Shown here: positions 42,106-53,900 of the stretch, piece by piece
Position numbering within the stretch: position 1 is the stretch's first letter
Layout: each line of letters begins with the position of its first letter
Assembly (NCBI RefSeq): GCF_029227915.1
Contig: NC_079884.1
Span: forward strand, 24,368,001-24,428,000
Direction: 5' to 3'
Length of the DNA stretch: 60,000 nucleotides
Source of the DNA: Hydractinia symbiolongicarpus
Lineage: Eukaryota; Cnidaria; Hydrozoa; Anthoathecata; Hydractiniidae
Notes under the pieces: model-generated
Seen by the model: the letters and a program-made list of their open reading frames with translations, nothing else
What the model was told of the DNA's origin: nothing
Database searches by the model: none
Translations under genes and position numbers: made by a program

Positions 42106-44431
42106 ATCTTTTTTTACTCGCCAAAAATCGTAGCTTAATCCTTACATAACGTGGCTTTTACTTACTAATTACGGTCTACTTTTAAGAAAAAAATGGATTA
42201 TCAAGAGAAATGTTTGATAATTTTACAACCAATATGCTGTGTTAGGTGCATTTCACCATTTTCGCAACTTTTGACACTCCTCCTAACTGCTTGTTGTTAA
42301 ACATTCCGAATAAAAAAAAAATTTTGATTAAATTTTTTTAAATTACCAATATCTAACTTTTCTTTTATTAGAACACCTAAAATACTAGCAACTTTTAACT
42401 TTTTTATATAACAACTTTTAATGGAAAAAAAATTGTAAAATTAAAAGTTGCCATGGCAACTATGTTGCTAAATATATCAGAAAAAATCCTGGTTTGTTTA
42501 GCATTGTTTTTAGCATACTCACTTCCTGGATGTCTCAAAAGGTAATATAATGAATATTGATAACATGAAAACAATTTAGCAAAAAAAATCACGTGCAAAC
42601 CAATCCAATCGACTTGAACTGTCAGAGCGAAAACACGTGTTCTAAGAAAAATGAACACGTCATAGCAAAATTACTGACGTCAGTAATATTTCAATTTACC
42701 TTAGCACCGTGTGTACTTCGAGTCTCCTGCGGTCCCTACAATGCCGAATTAGTTTACAGCGGTTATAAAAATGCTTCCTATAAATTTTACGCTGTAAATT
42801 ATTACATGTTTCAGCTCTTTTAGCAATTTTTGTTTAAGTTCGCCACAAATGTTTCATTGTGTATATTATGTATAATGTACCACAGGTAGAATTATGTATT
42901 CTCCTGCGCCTTCCGATCTTATTTCCGTGATCTGTGGTATGTTAACTTAAATCGCGTCTAGCAAAGTAGATATATCTGAACATTTAAGAACTTTTCATAA
43001 TAAATAACTAATTGTGTTAGCCCTATTAAGACATGACAAAAATTAACGGTAATAGTTTCTATTTTTAATGACTTTACTAATGAGGGTAAATTAGGTAACC
43101 TAGCCACTGAAAACGCTGTCTCATTCTTATGACTAATAATGCATATAATTACTGCGAAACAGGGAGAAGGAGTTCATTGTGTGGTTGTGAACGATGGAGT
43201 AAAGACGAAAGTAAGCTTATAAACGTAACGCAATAATTTGAGATCACTGTCTTTTGTATTGACAGAAAATACACGCTTTATTTTTTACAAGAATAGTGTG
43301 TTTTTGTTTCAACAAGTATATTCTTACCGTCTGTGCAAAGATTATCTTAATACATAACGTTTCCTTTATGTTAAGATTAAATAATTTGAGAATGCATACT
43401 GGTGTAATCACCCCTAAGCTGACGTTGTTTAAAGCACAGTTTAGGAATCAGTTTAGAGGAATACCCAGGCTAGAGTCAACTACCTTCAGGGCTAAAATTT
43501 CAAGGATTTAAAATAACTTTTTTTACAAAGTGTTTGTACGCATGTTGTTTTTTTCATGCGAAAGAGCTCGTCACTTCCTTGTTTATAATTGTTTGCTTTC
43601 TATCTATTGTTTCATTAAATAGACTCCCTGTATGCAAGATCTTTCTTGCAAAGTAGATGTTTAGAACAAGGTAATGAAGAACGTATATAAGCTTTTAAAA
43701 TTATTTGACCTGTTATAAATTTAAGAAAACTACATTCTCACAGGTTCTTTATAAAGGAAGTGCATTTACGAGTCAATACACTTTTTAGGATGGGCCCTAA
43801 GCCTAGAAAAGTATAAAGCATCATTCTTATTAAAAGTCCGTTATTGTACTTGTTGTGGATGAACCTCGCCCCAGGACTTTTTAGACTTTTTATTATATTT
43901 AAAACCTAACAAGTGCTGGGGACGGCGTTTGTTATGCATCTTTTATGCTAATGGAAACTTACATTAAGGACTTATTGATATTTGCGGTTGGCACCTTTTT
44001 GAAAAACATTAGTGCAGTTTATACGTTTTTTTTTTTTTTTTTTGCTTTCTGGCACGAGACTGGTGTGGGAAAGATAAAAAAAGATCAAATGAGTTATCAT
44101 TAGCAGGTTCTCAATTGTTTAACATTAGTTTCCTCATATAAAAGATATAATACGAATGTTTACGAAACTTAAATGTACATAAAACTGTTTGTAAAATTGT
44201 TGCTGGTTGGCGCAAACATAAATTTTTATTCTATGTCTCTATGTTAGAAACATACTAGGTATGATGTCCAGACGTAAGCATGTTTTTGATGAAAGTCCTT
44301 TAACTAGTAAGAATTAACATATAGCTTATTTTTCTGAGGTTTTTCTAGTTAAACCTAAACCGTAGACTCCAAAAGATTGTTTTGAGAAACGTAAAACATT
44401 CAGAAACTTTTACAAATGCTGCGCTATTAAA

Positions 44432-44535
44432 GGTCCAACACAACCTCGAACCCAGGGCCTGTAGCGTTTTTTGATATGAAGATGACATCCTTATATAAAA
44501 AAAGCTACAGGCCCTGGGATCGAGGTTGAGGTCCA
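44432..44535. repeat. Long hairpin (about 32-bp arms)
   Basis: CCTCGAACCCAGGGCCTGTAGC at the left pairs with GCTACAGGCCCTGGGATCGAGG at the right, extended outward by GGTCC...GGACC-type pairing with a few mismatches around a loop of about 38 nt. Much richer in G+C than its surroundings. Could be a foldback element or a small-RNA precursor; no direct evidence for either. Confidence 0.75.
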
Positions 44536-46087
44536 GCATTGATGAAGTTGGGTACGAAAGTGGAATCTCAATCTGCTTTAATATGGCTATCCATTTTTTG
44601 CGCTAATATGTATGACGAAAATGTCATATTTTTCAACCAACAAGAATAGTGAATTTAGGGAGACCAACAAACACTGACAAATGTCCCTAAGACATTATTT
44701 CATGCAATCAGTATGTTAAAATAAGGTGAGTGTATTATTTATGCACAGAAGTGATGACATTATTCCTCCCTTGATGTCAATATAGGTTTCTCGTGGTCTA
44801 ATGGTTAAAGGAAGTATTGTGGGTGATAAACTACGCAGGATATTTCTATGAATTTAATTTTCCATTCATTTTTATTTTTTCATTCATTTTTAAGTCTTGA
44901 GCAATTTCACCTATTGCGTTAATTGTTTAAGGTATGGATTCCGAACAGATTGGGTGAAAGAGGGACGGTGGACGACATCCAGTAAATAAAATTGCTCCCA
45001 AATATTTTTTTTTTTTAAACGTTGTAAGTCAAGTTTTAAATCTACACTGTCTATGGAGTTCTTTTTTTATGTATATCAACCAAAACATGTTTGGAACACG
45101 TAGATGTGAGTTTGAACGGAGTGTGTTATGTTTGTTAATCTGGGTTTGGTGTTAGATAAAGCCAAAATTGAGGAAAAAATACGGTCAAAAATCCTTCATT
45201 TTGTTTCCAGCGTCTATTTTCTTTTCTTTTCTTTTTTCTAAATATTTCAGACATTTGGTATATCATCTCAGCAAACGCATTTGTGTTAATATCAGATATT
45301 TAATTAAGCCCTAATTGCAAGAGTAAAGAAAAAACAGATATGGTAGAAAAAATATGCAACAAGAAAATACATAGGTTTTCTGCAACTGCTTTCAGAGTTC
45401 ATTTTTCATGAGACTTGTTACTCGCTATTTCTTCTTTGTTGTCTATATTTCTTTTACTAAACTTGTAAAAATGATTCGTCACATGACACTTCCTTCATGA
45501 AAGTTTTCATCAGGAATCATTAACTATTGTTGAAAAAGGAAAATTGATGTGGTTTTCCTAAATTAAAAACTTACGATATGGTGACAACAATAACGTTTCC
45601 CTTTCTTCATCCGCTAGTAGAATCAATAGCTTCAAAAGATTGTACTGGCTCCTTCCTGTCTGTCAATTAGGAAAGAGAAACTGCACGCGTAATTTAGAAA
45701 GTCGTGCCTTTATTTTATTAGATCTGATTATAACACTCACTGTGGGTCGATTTTCTTCTCTTTAAACTGGGAGTTTTGTAATCTAAAACACCATTAGATT
45801 TGAACCTACAATCCTAGTAACTTTTATTGGTTCATGCTAACAGGTCAACGATACGCAGAATATCTAATAAATAGATGCTTAAAGAATTAAGTTTCGGCAT
45901 AATTACCATCTCATCGTTTTTTCATAAAATAAATAAAAAAATTATTAAAATTTAAAAAGTCATTGTAATTGAATAAACTTGTAGGGTTAAATTGTTTATG
46001 GCACAAAAGATATTAATTAATTAAACAGCAGTGACTTGTGTCTAATGGAAAACTCCATACTAAATAAGGCAATCATAATTTTATATC

Positions 46088-46130
46088 GGGAAGAGGGGGG
46101 ACTGATGAGGGAGGAGGGAGGGAGAGAGGG
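46088..46130 (+). other. G-rich purine tract
   Basis: Seven runs of three or more G within 43 bases of almost pure purine. Quadruplex-prone by composition. Confidence 0.65.
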
Positions 46131-47236
46131 AAAATAATTTGTTAAATACGTGACATTAGTATAGGACAACAGGTTGTGGTGAAACAGGTATAAACTTAAA
46201 AGTTTTGAAAAGTTAAGAGGTTTAAGAGTTTGTTGTGACTATGTACACATGAATGTACTTACAACAAGTTGGTGTTTTCCAATCTCGTTCACAGGGCTCC
46301 TATCTACGCTTATGTTATTCAAAATATCTTAGGCGTGGAAAAAGCCTGGGCACAAAGCATGTTTTTTGTACTGATGAGTTTTCAATTTATTTAATCGATT
46401 CTCAACTTTAAATTTTAACATCGGGACCCGTAAATTTGAAGAAAATATCACGGGCACCTTTTTTCGACGCAGGTGTTGTTCTTTTTCCTACGTAAAAATG
46501 CGGTTAAAGGTTGCTAATCTCTTGGTTGTTTTTTTATATAAATTTGTCCAAAGGATTTGTTTCATACTTTTTTGTTTACAAATTAATAAAGCCTTTAAAA
46601 GTCCAAAGTAAATATTAGTCTCAACATTCTACTGTAAGATTTTATCGATGGTAAACAAAAAAAAAATTAAAAAAAATCTCCTTTTGCAATCTTTATTTAT
46701 AAAGAGTCGAGTCAAGCGAAAATCTTTACTTAATTGTGGTGGCCTTTCTTCATTAGCTGTAACACGGAATTGCTAAAACGGCGAATGTAACATCGAATAA
46801 CATACCCAAAGCAATGAGTTTATATGGTCCGGTAAAAAACACCGAGCGTGTCTTCAATCTAAAAATCCCGGGGAAGAAGTGTATACACAAGACACGCCAA
46901 CTTATCATGCTTTCCGCGGGAAACCGGTTCTGCTTTTATCCCGCACTGGGGTCTTGCTTCGCAAAAAAAAAGTAAACAGAAACGCATGGTTTAGTTTAAA
47001 GCTGAGACGCACAAAACAAGGGTTAGGTTAGTACATTCCTTAAGTAAAAATTCAAGGCCATGTATTGTTTTCTATAATATTTGTGTCTAACAGTTCAATA
47101 GTCTTCGTCGTTCCGTGTGGTGACTTCATATGGCTACATAGCTTTCTGGTTTTAAATATCACCATTGTGTAACAAAGTTCAGGAACATACTTACTTTGGA
47201 CAGGCTTCTCCAATTGAATCAAATTTGGCATACTTA

Positions 47237-47675
47237 AGCTCAGTTCCCACTTTAAGTTAAAGCATAATGTGAACGTGTTCGTGTTTTAAAATTTTCGGCA
47301 TAAAACCTGTTTAAACCACAGATAAAACAAAACCTCAGATCAAAAAATTTTGATATTGTGGTTTAAAGTTCAAAGGCGCCGACAAATGCCGAAGGAGTTT
47401 TCAACGATTTTAGGGCACATTTTGCGCATTTTCACATTAGACAGAAAAGACAAAAAAAGTTTGGTACAGGAAGAGAATCTTAGTGAAGTTATTCGCCAAT
47501 ATCCAGTGATTTTTGATAAATCACACAAAGGCTACAAAGAGAGAAACACTACATGTTTTTGCTTTTAAAACACAGTTGGAATGCTCAGGTTTTATTTAAT
47601 TTTTATATATAATACATTTAAAACCTTTAAGGTTTTATATTTAAACCCCAGTTAAACCACAGTGGGAACCAAGCT
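47237..47675. mobile_element. Harbinger-like element, 439 bp, nonautonomous
   Basis: Ends are inverted: AGCT(CA)GTTCCCACT at the left and AGTGGGAACCAAGCT at the right. The flanking trinucleotide TTA occurs at 47234-47236 and 47676-47678, the 3-bp target duplication typical of PIF/Harbinger. The interior has GTGGTTTAAA-type palindromes near both ends. It encodes only a MADF-like fragment, a domain found in the second protein of Harbinger elements. The homologous repeat at 39755-40000 lacks the insert. Confidence 0.75.
47350..47568 (+). pseudogene. MADF-like (Myb/SANT-type) fragment
   Basis: The second half reads L-S-E-V-I-R-Q-Y-P-V-I-F-D-K-S-H-K-G-Y-K-E-R-N, matching the first two helices of a MADF DNA-binding domain (usual pattern L-I-x-x-V-x-x-Y-P-x-L-Y-D, then Y-K-D-R). 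The frame stops directly afterwards, so the third helix is missing. It lies inside the 439-bp Harbinger-like element and has no other domain. Not functional as it stands. Confidence 0.5.
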
Positions 47676-47845
47676 TTACGTCATGAGAGAAACAAGATTG
47701 CAGCAATAAATTTTTGCTTATGTCAGCATCGGAAGCTTGAAATTTGTCTAATGTACCACACTATGTACTTTAAATTCAATTACTTTCGTTCTAGAGTGAA
47801 TTTTTACATTATTTGTTTAAAGTTTTTAACAGCCTAATAAAAGTT

Positions 47846-50800
47846 ATTTAACATATTTTCCCAGTTTTTAAATAGTTTCCATGAAGGCCAAATGTTGCCC
47901 TAAAATCCATTTTTTCCCCTGATTTTCAGGTAAATTACAAAAAAAATCAGTTAATCGAATTAATCATGTGACCAAAATTCTGAGAAAGATTTTCCTCCAC
48001 AAAATAGAGCTGTCTTGTAAGATTTAATGTGTATTCAATTTTGTATTATGTATAAACCTCAAAAAAATATTTTCCAGGGTCAAATAAGAAGAATTAAGAA
48101 ACATTTGAGACCCAAATTGCCTAAGTTGCAAGACACCTTGGGTTCAACCAAATGCTAAGTTTTTTATTAAAAAAATGGAGTTGTCACCTAACGTTAACTG
48201 TATATATTTTATTTGTTTCTGATGTGAAACAGGATTGTGTGACAGGATGCACAAAATATTTAATTTAGAATATGTTATATTTTGTGGTTGTTTGAGTTAA
48301 CCTCCTGCAGAATATTTCACTATTTGCTGAGAATGAGGATACATTTTTTTTGTTGTGTTTTTAGCATTTTCTTAGTAGTTTTTTTTAGTATATATAAAGT
48401 GTGTAAAATTGATTAATGAAAAGTTTACAAGTTGATGCTATCTAAAAAAACCTAAAGACCCTTGCTGAGATTAAATGTTATTGTAGCATATAAAAGTTAT
48501 GTCAATCAACTTGTGACTGATTTTCAACAAATATAATTTAATAACGTGTTTATAGCCACTACTACCTTTTGTGTTACTAACATTTCCTTTGAGTTATTGC
48601 AACATGTACAAACATTTCTTACATGTTTATGACATCAAAGATATATAAAACCAAGTTATCAATACACTTCTTTTGTGGTAAAATGACAAATGCAGTTAGT
48701 TTTGGTGGAAATGGACACGTTGTTGTGGCGACATTAAAATTATGCACATGCTTCTAAAGGAAAACCTCATTGAAGTCAATGGCAACAAGATTCAATGTAA
48801 TATTGCAGAATCTAATGAGTGGGAAGGAAACACATAATGGATTACAGAAAGGTCAGTTTGAACAACAGATGTAATTATAATTGCTTTTTAATTCATTCTT
48901 TGAGTATCATTATGCTGAGTAATGCTTACACAAGCTTGCTCAAATGGATATCTACAGAAAAGTGTATATTTCGTGGTCCATGTACGAAAAATTGAGTATC
49001 ACAGAAAATGTAAAAGGACAATGTTGTGTTTTACGCTATTTGTGAAAGTTGCTTCACTGTGACAGTATATGTTTATGTTCCACAGCACTTTTAATAAATT
49101 ATCTAGTACAAATTTTTTTAATATTTTCTCTGAAGATATTTTTTTGTGATACATAAAAGTTTATCAGTATTATAAATGGCAGCCATGTTTTATTCTTAAT
49201 AAAGAAACAAGTACATAAATTATATGTTTAAATTAAAATTATATATATTTTTATGAATTTATATATATACTTGTTTCTTTATTAAGTATATTTCAGATGA
49301 TTTAATCTGATATATACTTGTATCTTTAAAAAAATCTTCTTGTCTATGTAAAAAACAATCATGTTGTTCTTAACATTTAATTGGCTCCTGCATAGAAATA
49401 TAGAAATATTTAAATCTTAAAAGATTTCTGTTGTTTAGTAGACATTTTTATATTTATAAATTGTCTAGGAAATTAGTAGTTTTAAATAACTAGTCTGAAA
49501 AACAAAAACACATGCCATTAGCCTTCACTGATCAATGAATGGTAATTCTGATGAATAACTCTAATTATTTTTTTAATGATTAAATATTCCAGCACAAATT
49601 GTCAAATGTTGACAAGGAAGTACTTTATAATATTTCTATATTAGTACGAACTTTAATACCTATATATTATCATATTTTTAAAAGTGATGATCTACAAAAA
49701 TTAATGCCCACAAAATGCAATTGTTTTGATTCACAAGATTAACTACCTGCAAGAATTACGCCTATTACAGTCATCTTTACAGGTTGAAGTAAATATAATT
49801 GTTAATACTGTACCTATACCCTTTATACCTTTCTTTACATCTTTTTGCTTCTCTGTTTACATGTTTTTAACGTTAAATTTAATTATTGTGAGGTTTTTGA
49901 TGTTTTAAGGTACTTTTTGTTTTTTAATTATCTTGTACAAATCTGAACATTGATAACCTATAGCTTATACTTACAGTATAACTTTATAAGCAATTATATG
50001 CAATTGTTAAAAGAGAAAGTATAGCTACCTAACTAAATATCATATAATGCTTGAATGATTTTGTGATTCTTTTGCTTTTTGTATAAGTGACCTGGGTAGA
50101 CTTTTGAGTGTATTAAAATGTTTTTTACAATAGAATCACATTGTGTCGAATATTCCCAGCATGTCCATTGAAAAGTAAGCTATTATTGAATATCTCAACT
50201 TGGTAGGCTGTGTGCTTATATATCTGTAGGGATGACATCTTATATACTTTTAACAGTAGCATTCATTTAAAATGAGTTTCTGTGCTGGGATTTAACCCTT
50301 TTTATACAGTGTGGTTGAGCGTAAAAATGTGCTTTGTTGAGCCTAATTAACATTTGGCTAAAAAAGATAATGACTGGCAGAGTTAGCTCAGTTTGAGATT
50401 TCTCTGCATATGCACAAAGCTTAAACAAACATTTTTTTATGTTATACAATATGTTTGTTGTTCTGTCAAAACCAAATATTTCCATCAAAATGTTTTTGTT
50501 TTGCCCTCCTTTGAAATGCCTAACTTTTAGAACTCATGTGCTGGTATGAAATTATATTTTATGCTAATTCATTTGCCTTGGTGTAAAGGCACTCTATAAC
50601 AAATACAAGTCCAGTAACCCTTTTATATTCAAGTAATTATACTTTTGGTCTTCGCACTTTTCATGTAGCACTACATCCAGCCTGCAATGCAAGATCTAGC
50701 TAGTTCTCAAAAAAAAAAGTTAAATAGGAAATTTCTATTTTTCAAAACTTTCACCTCTAAATAGGACAGATCAATATTTGTTTATAAATTTTTTTCTGTT

Positions 50801-50940
50801 GCGATATTGTTGGTTTCAATTGTGCTTTATTAATATTTCAAACTATTTTGTAAATTTGTTTTTTACTTTTTATTTTTTATTTTTTTAGTTTCTCAAAAAA
50901 AATATATGTACAGTAGACAGTAAAATATTATGCTGGAGTA
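47846..50940. other. Intergenic stretch before the DOMON gene
   Basis: A+T-rich, no supported gene. A 92-nt hairpin lies at 49195-49286. A short broken coding-like piece at about 48700-48835 matches nothing I know. The DOMON gene promoter should be in the last few hundred bases, but no distinctive element was seen. Confidence 0.5.
49195..49286. repeat. Hairpin with perfect 19-bp ends
   Basis: CTTAATAAAGAAACAAGTA at 49195-49213 and its exact reverse complement at 49268-49286, with an A+T-rich interior that pairs further. Looks like a small MITE. Confidence 0.8.
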
Positions 50941-53900
50941 ATGGAAGTGATAATTTTAACATTTATTTTATCTCTATGTGGACTGCAAGCATCTGCCCAG
51001 GTAAGTGAATAAAATAAAGAATAAATTGTGTCTTGGAACAGTAGTATTTATCAAAATTACACAAAATAAATTATGAATTATTATACCTTACAAATATTTA
51101 AAAATTTTAAAATAAAACTTGCAAAAATTACATCCCCCCACACTTTTGCTACTCTGTGAAAAGCAACAGTACATACACATGTCCCCTTATTTGACGAACT
51201 GTTTCATTTATTAAAAGTTTATTGCATTTTTAATTGAGTGTCGTGCATACAATCTTTTGCAACTTTTGTTTTGCTGAACGAAGAATCTTTTTCCAATAAA
51301 GTTTGGCAATCCAGAATTGTCAATCCTTATATCCTGGAAATCATATATCTAAGTTCTTTATATTATAACTTTTAGATCGATCTTTCAAAATGTGGTAATA
51401 CTCTGGGCTGCATACGCCTTCCACCCAGTTGTTCAGCTTCGGCCTGTGATGCCATAGTAACTCATCAACTTGACAATGGCACCTTAACCTTCCAATTTGC
51501 AACAAAACATAATTGGATTGGTTTTGGCCAGAAATCCGCAACCGATGGGCGAGGAATGGTATGTTTTATATACACGGTGGTTGTTAATTTATTTCACGTA
51601 TTTTAACCTTGTTTTGGCTAAATTTCGAATTTACTCGTAAAGGTATTAATAATGAATGACATCTTTACATACAAATCGCAACAAAATACATAAAATTCCA
51701 TGTTAACTCCTTATTAGCACGATTTTTATTTCATTTTTCTTTAGGCTAAATTACGAGGTCAATATTGTGCGAGAGGTATCTCGGTTCCATTTGGAAGTTT
51801 TAATGCATCTGGTAACCGTGAGCCAAATTGGATGGAGGTGGTAAGCATATTTGGATAGGTGGAATAGTGATGTGAATGAACCATTAATATTAGCCTCTTT
51901 AACCTATAGATGAAATAATTTTCTACGTAGCTTGAATGTGTAAATTTATCTAAATTGAATACAACAGGTTGATGGTGTCGTATTAATAAACAGAACTGAA
52001 AAAGATGACGTTTTAACTTGCACGTAAATATTCATTTTATTTATCAACCTTTTTAAAATTGAAACATGACGTTTGCTTGTTTAAACAATATTTGACATTG
52101 ATATTATGTCAGTACTAAAATTGTACATTTTTTTGTTTAAAAACGTTAGATTTACAAGACCGCTTGTGCCGTCCAACTTAAGTAAAGAAGCCTTGTACAA
52201 TCTAAACGTGTCTGATATGGTTGGTTTTTTAGCATACGGAAATAATAATGGTAAATATTGTCATTACATTTGTTGCGTGTTTTTGTAGCTTGCCTGGACT
52301 GCAGCACATTTCTTTCAAAATAAGATTTTTTTTGTCATACCCTCATCTATTTTATTTATTTTTATATTTCCGTTGTTTTTTTTTCTAAAACTATTTGGGA
52401 TACGCTGACAGGTATATAATTAATACACTTATGTCACAAGGTTAAAATAAGTGCTAAAAAAATCACATTTGGCAGTTTTTGGGAAATCGGGAAATTTATT
52501 TAACACTTGTCTTACATTTCTTATAGGTAGAGCTGATTATCCAAACAAACATTTAAAAACAAGTGTAACAAATGGTGCTGTTGACTTTCTTAGCACTGGT
52601 ATGCAGTGTTTTAATATTTTCTGCCGTATTTTCTTTATTTTTCATTTTTCCATAGCCTTTTTTTTAAATATCAACAAGTCGAAATTATTTTTTCACCGCA
52701 ACACTTGTGATTACTAAAGACTTTCTCGCCAAGTGAATCAAGGAGCAAAAGTTCTAGTTTTTTAACAGTTTATATTTGACATGTCGAGTCCATTAGTATG
52801 TGCTGCCGCACTGTTAACCCTTTAGTTTTTATTTGCATTGTACTGTTGCGTAAAATTCTTTTTTTATTGTGTTTTTTTTTTATTTCATGTTTTAACAATT
52901 AGATTCTCCAACTACAGCAGCTACAACTACTCCTGTTGCAATGACGACGCCTATGACCAATGCTACAATGTCTACTACTCCTCGAATTACTCCAATGACA
53001 GAAATGATAACTGTAATTTTTTTTAACTAATGCTTTTACAGGGTACAGTTGCTTAAATTGTCTGAATGGTTGATACTGCAAATAGCCATGTCTATGTTAG
53101 AATTACCTTATGAGATATATGTGCGTATCTCTTTTTCTTAAACTAAAAAGTTACTTATCAGCTAATGGGAGTGAGATATTTGTCTAAATTTCACATGCGA
53201 GTACATTTTAAGATTCATTTCTGCATAGAATATCAAAATTTTTTTTCCAATTAAGTATTTAGCAAATCTCATTGACTGAGGAAATATTAGTTAAAGTCTA
53301 ATGGTTACTATACGTTGGCTTATGTCAGGTTTCTTGTACTTTTTAGTAATTTTTGCGAGATCAAAGAAATGCATTTTGGCGAAGATTAATTTTGGTGATT
53401 TAGACAATTAAAGATATTTTACAAACATTAATTTTTTTTAAATCGGTGTAATTTAGTTAATTTGCAAAGATTTTTCATATATGTAAAGGAACAAAAAGAT
53501 GGTTGGAGGAACAGTAATTTTAGCTTAAAAAGGGGATTATCATAGGTACTTTTCTTGAAAATATACGAATATTGACAACGCTAAGGATCTTCATCCCATA
53601 TCTAAGGCAAGGGAAGTTAAGCAATAAGTGAAAATATCCATTTGGTTCCACAGAAGTTTTCGAAATGTGCAAAGAAGCAAAAACAATGCAAGTAAAAAAA
53701 AAACTGTTAAAGGGCTTTTGTTAAGCAAAAAAGAGTAAAAGCAGAAAAAATCAGTCTGTGTCTAACAAAAATCACCAAGATTAATTTTAGGGAATAAGTC
53801 ATTTCTAACACTTTTCCCAAAAATTTCGTGAATTACCTTTATAGGAATTACCGCGCAGACAGATTTTCGCGAATTTGTAAAAATTATTCATTTTAACGTA

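Larger units (their letters stand above)
41892..47194. other. Long intergenic stretch without supported genes
   Basis: A+T-rich; frames up to 84 codons show no domain. Structures found: hairpins at 42079-42105 and 44432-44535, a T-run at 44026-44043, and a G-rich purine tract at 46088-46130. Two weak tRNA-like boxes (44795, 45795) were not accepted as genes. Confidence 0.55.
47195..47845. repeat. Dispersed repeat, copy interrupted by insertion
   Basis: Inverse of 39755-40000 on both sides of the inserted element at 47237-47675. Left part 47195-47236, right part 47676-47845. Confidence 0.75.

Noticed and set aside
44795-44865. tRNA-like A box (TGGTCTAATGGTTA)
   Set aside because: No B box follows at the right distance and no cloverleaf can be drawn.
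45780-45850. tRNA-like sequence on the minus strand (GGTTCAAATC)
   Set aside because: The T-arm stem has mismatches and the remaining arms do not pair; at best a degraded SINE head.
52838-53026. Tyr/Ser/Asn-rich short frame in the DOMON gene
   Set aside because: Wrong-frame reading of the Thr/Pro linker exon 52903-53012 and its intron.
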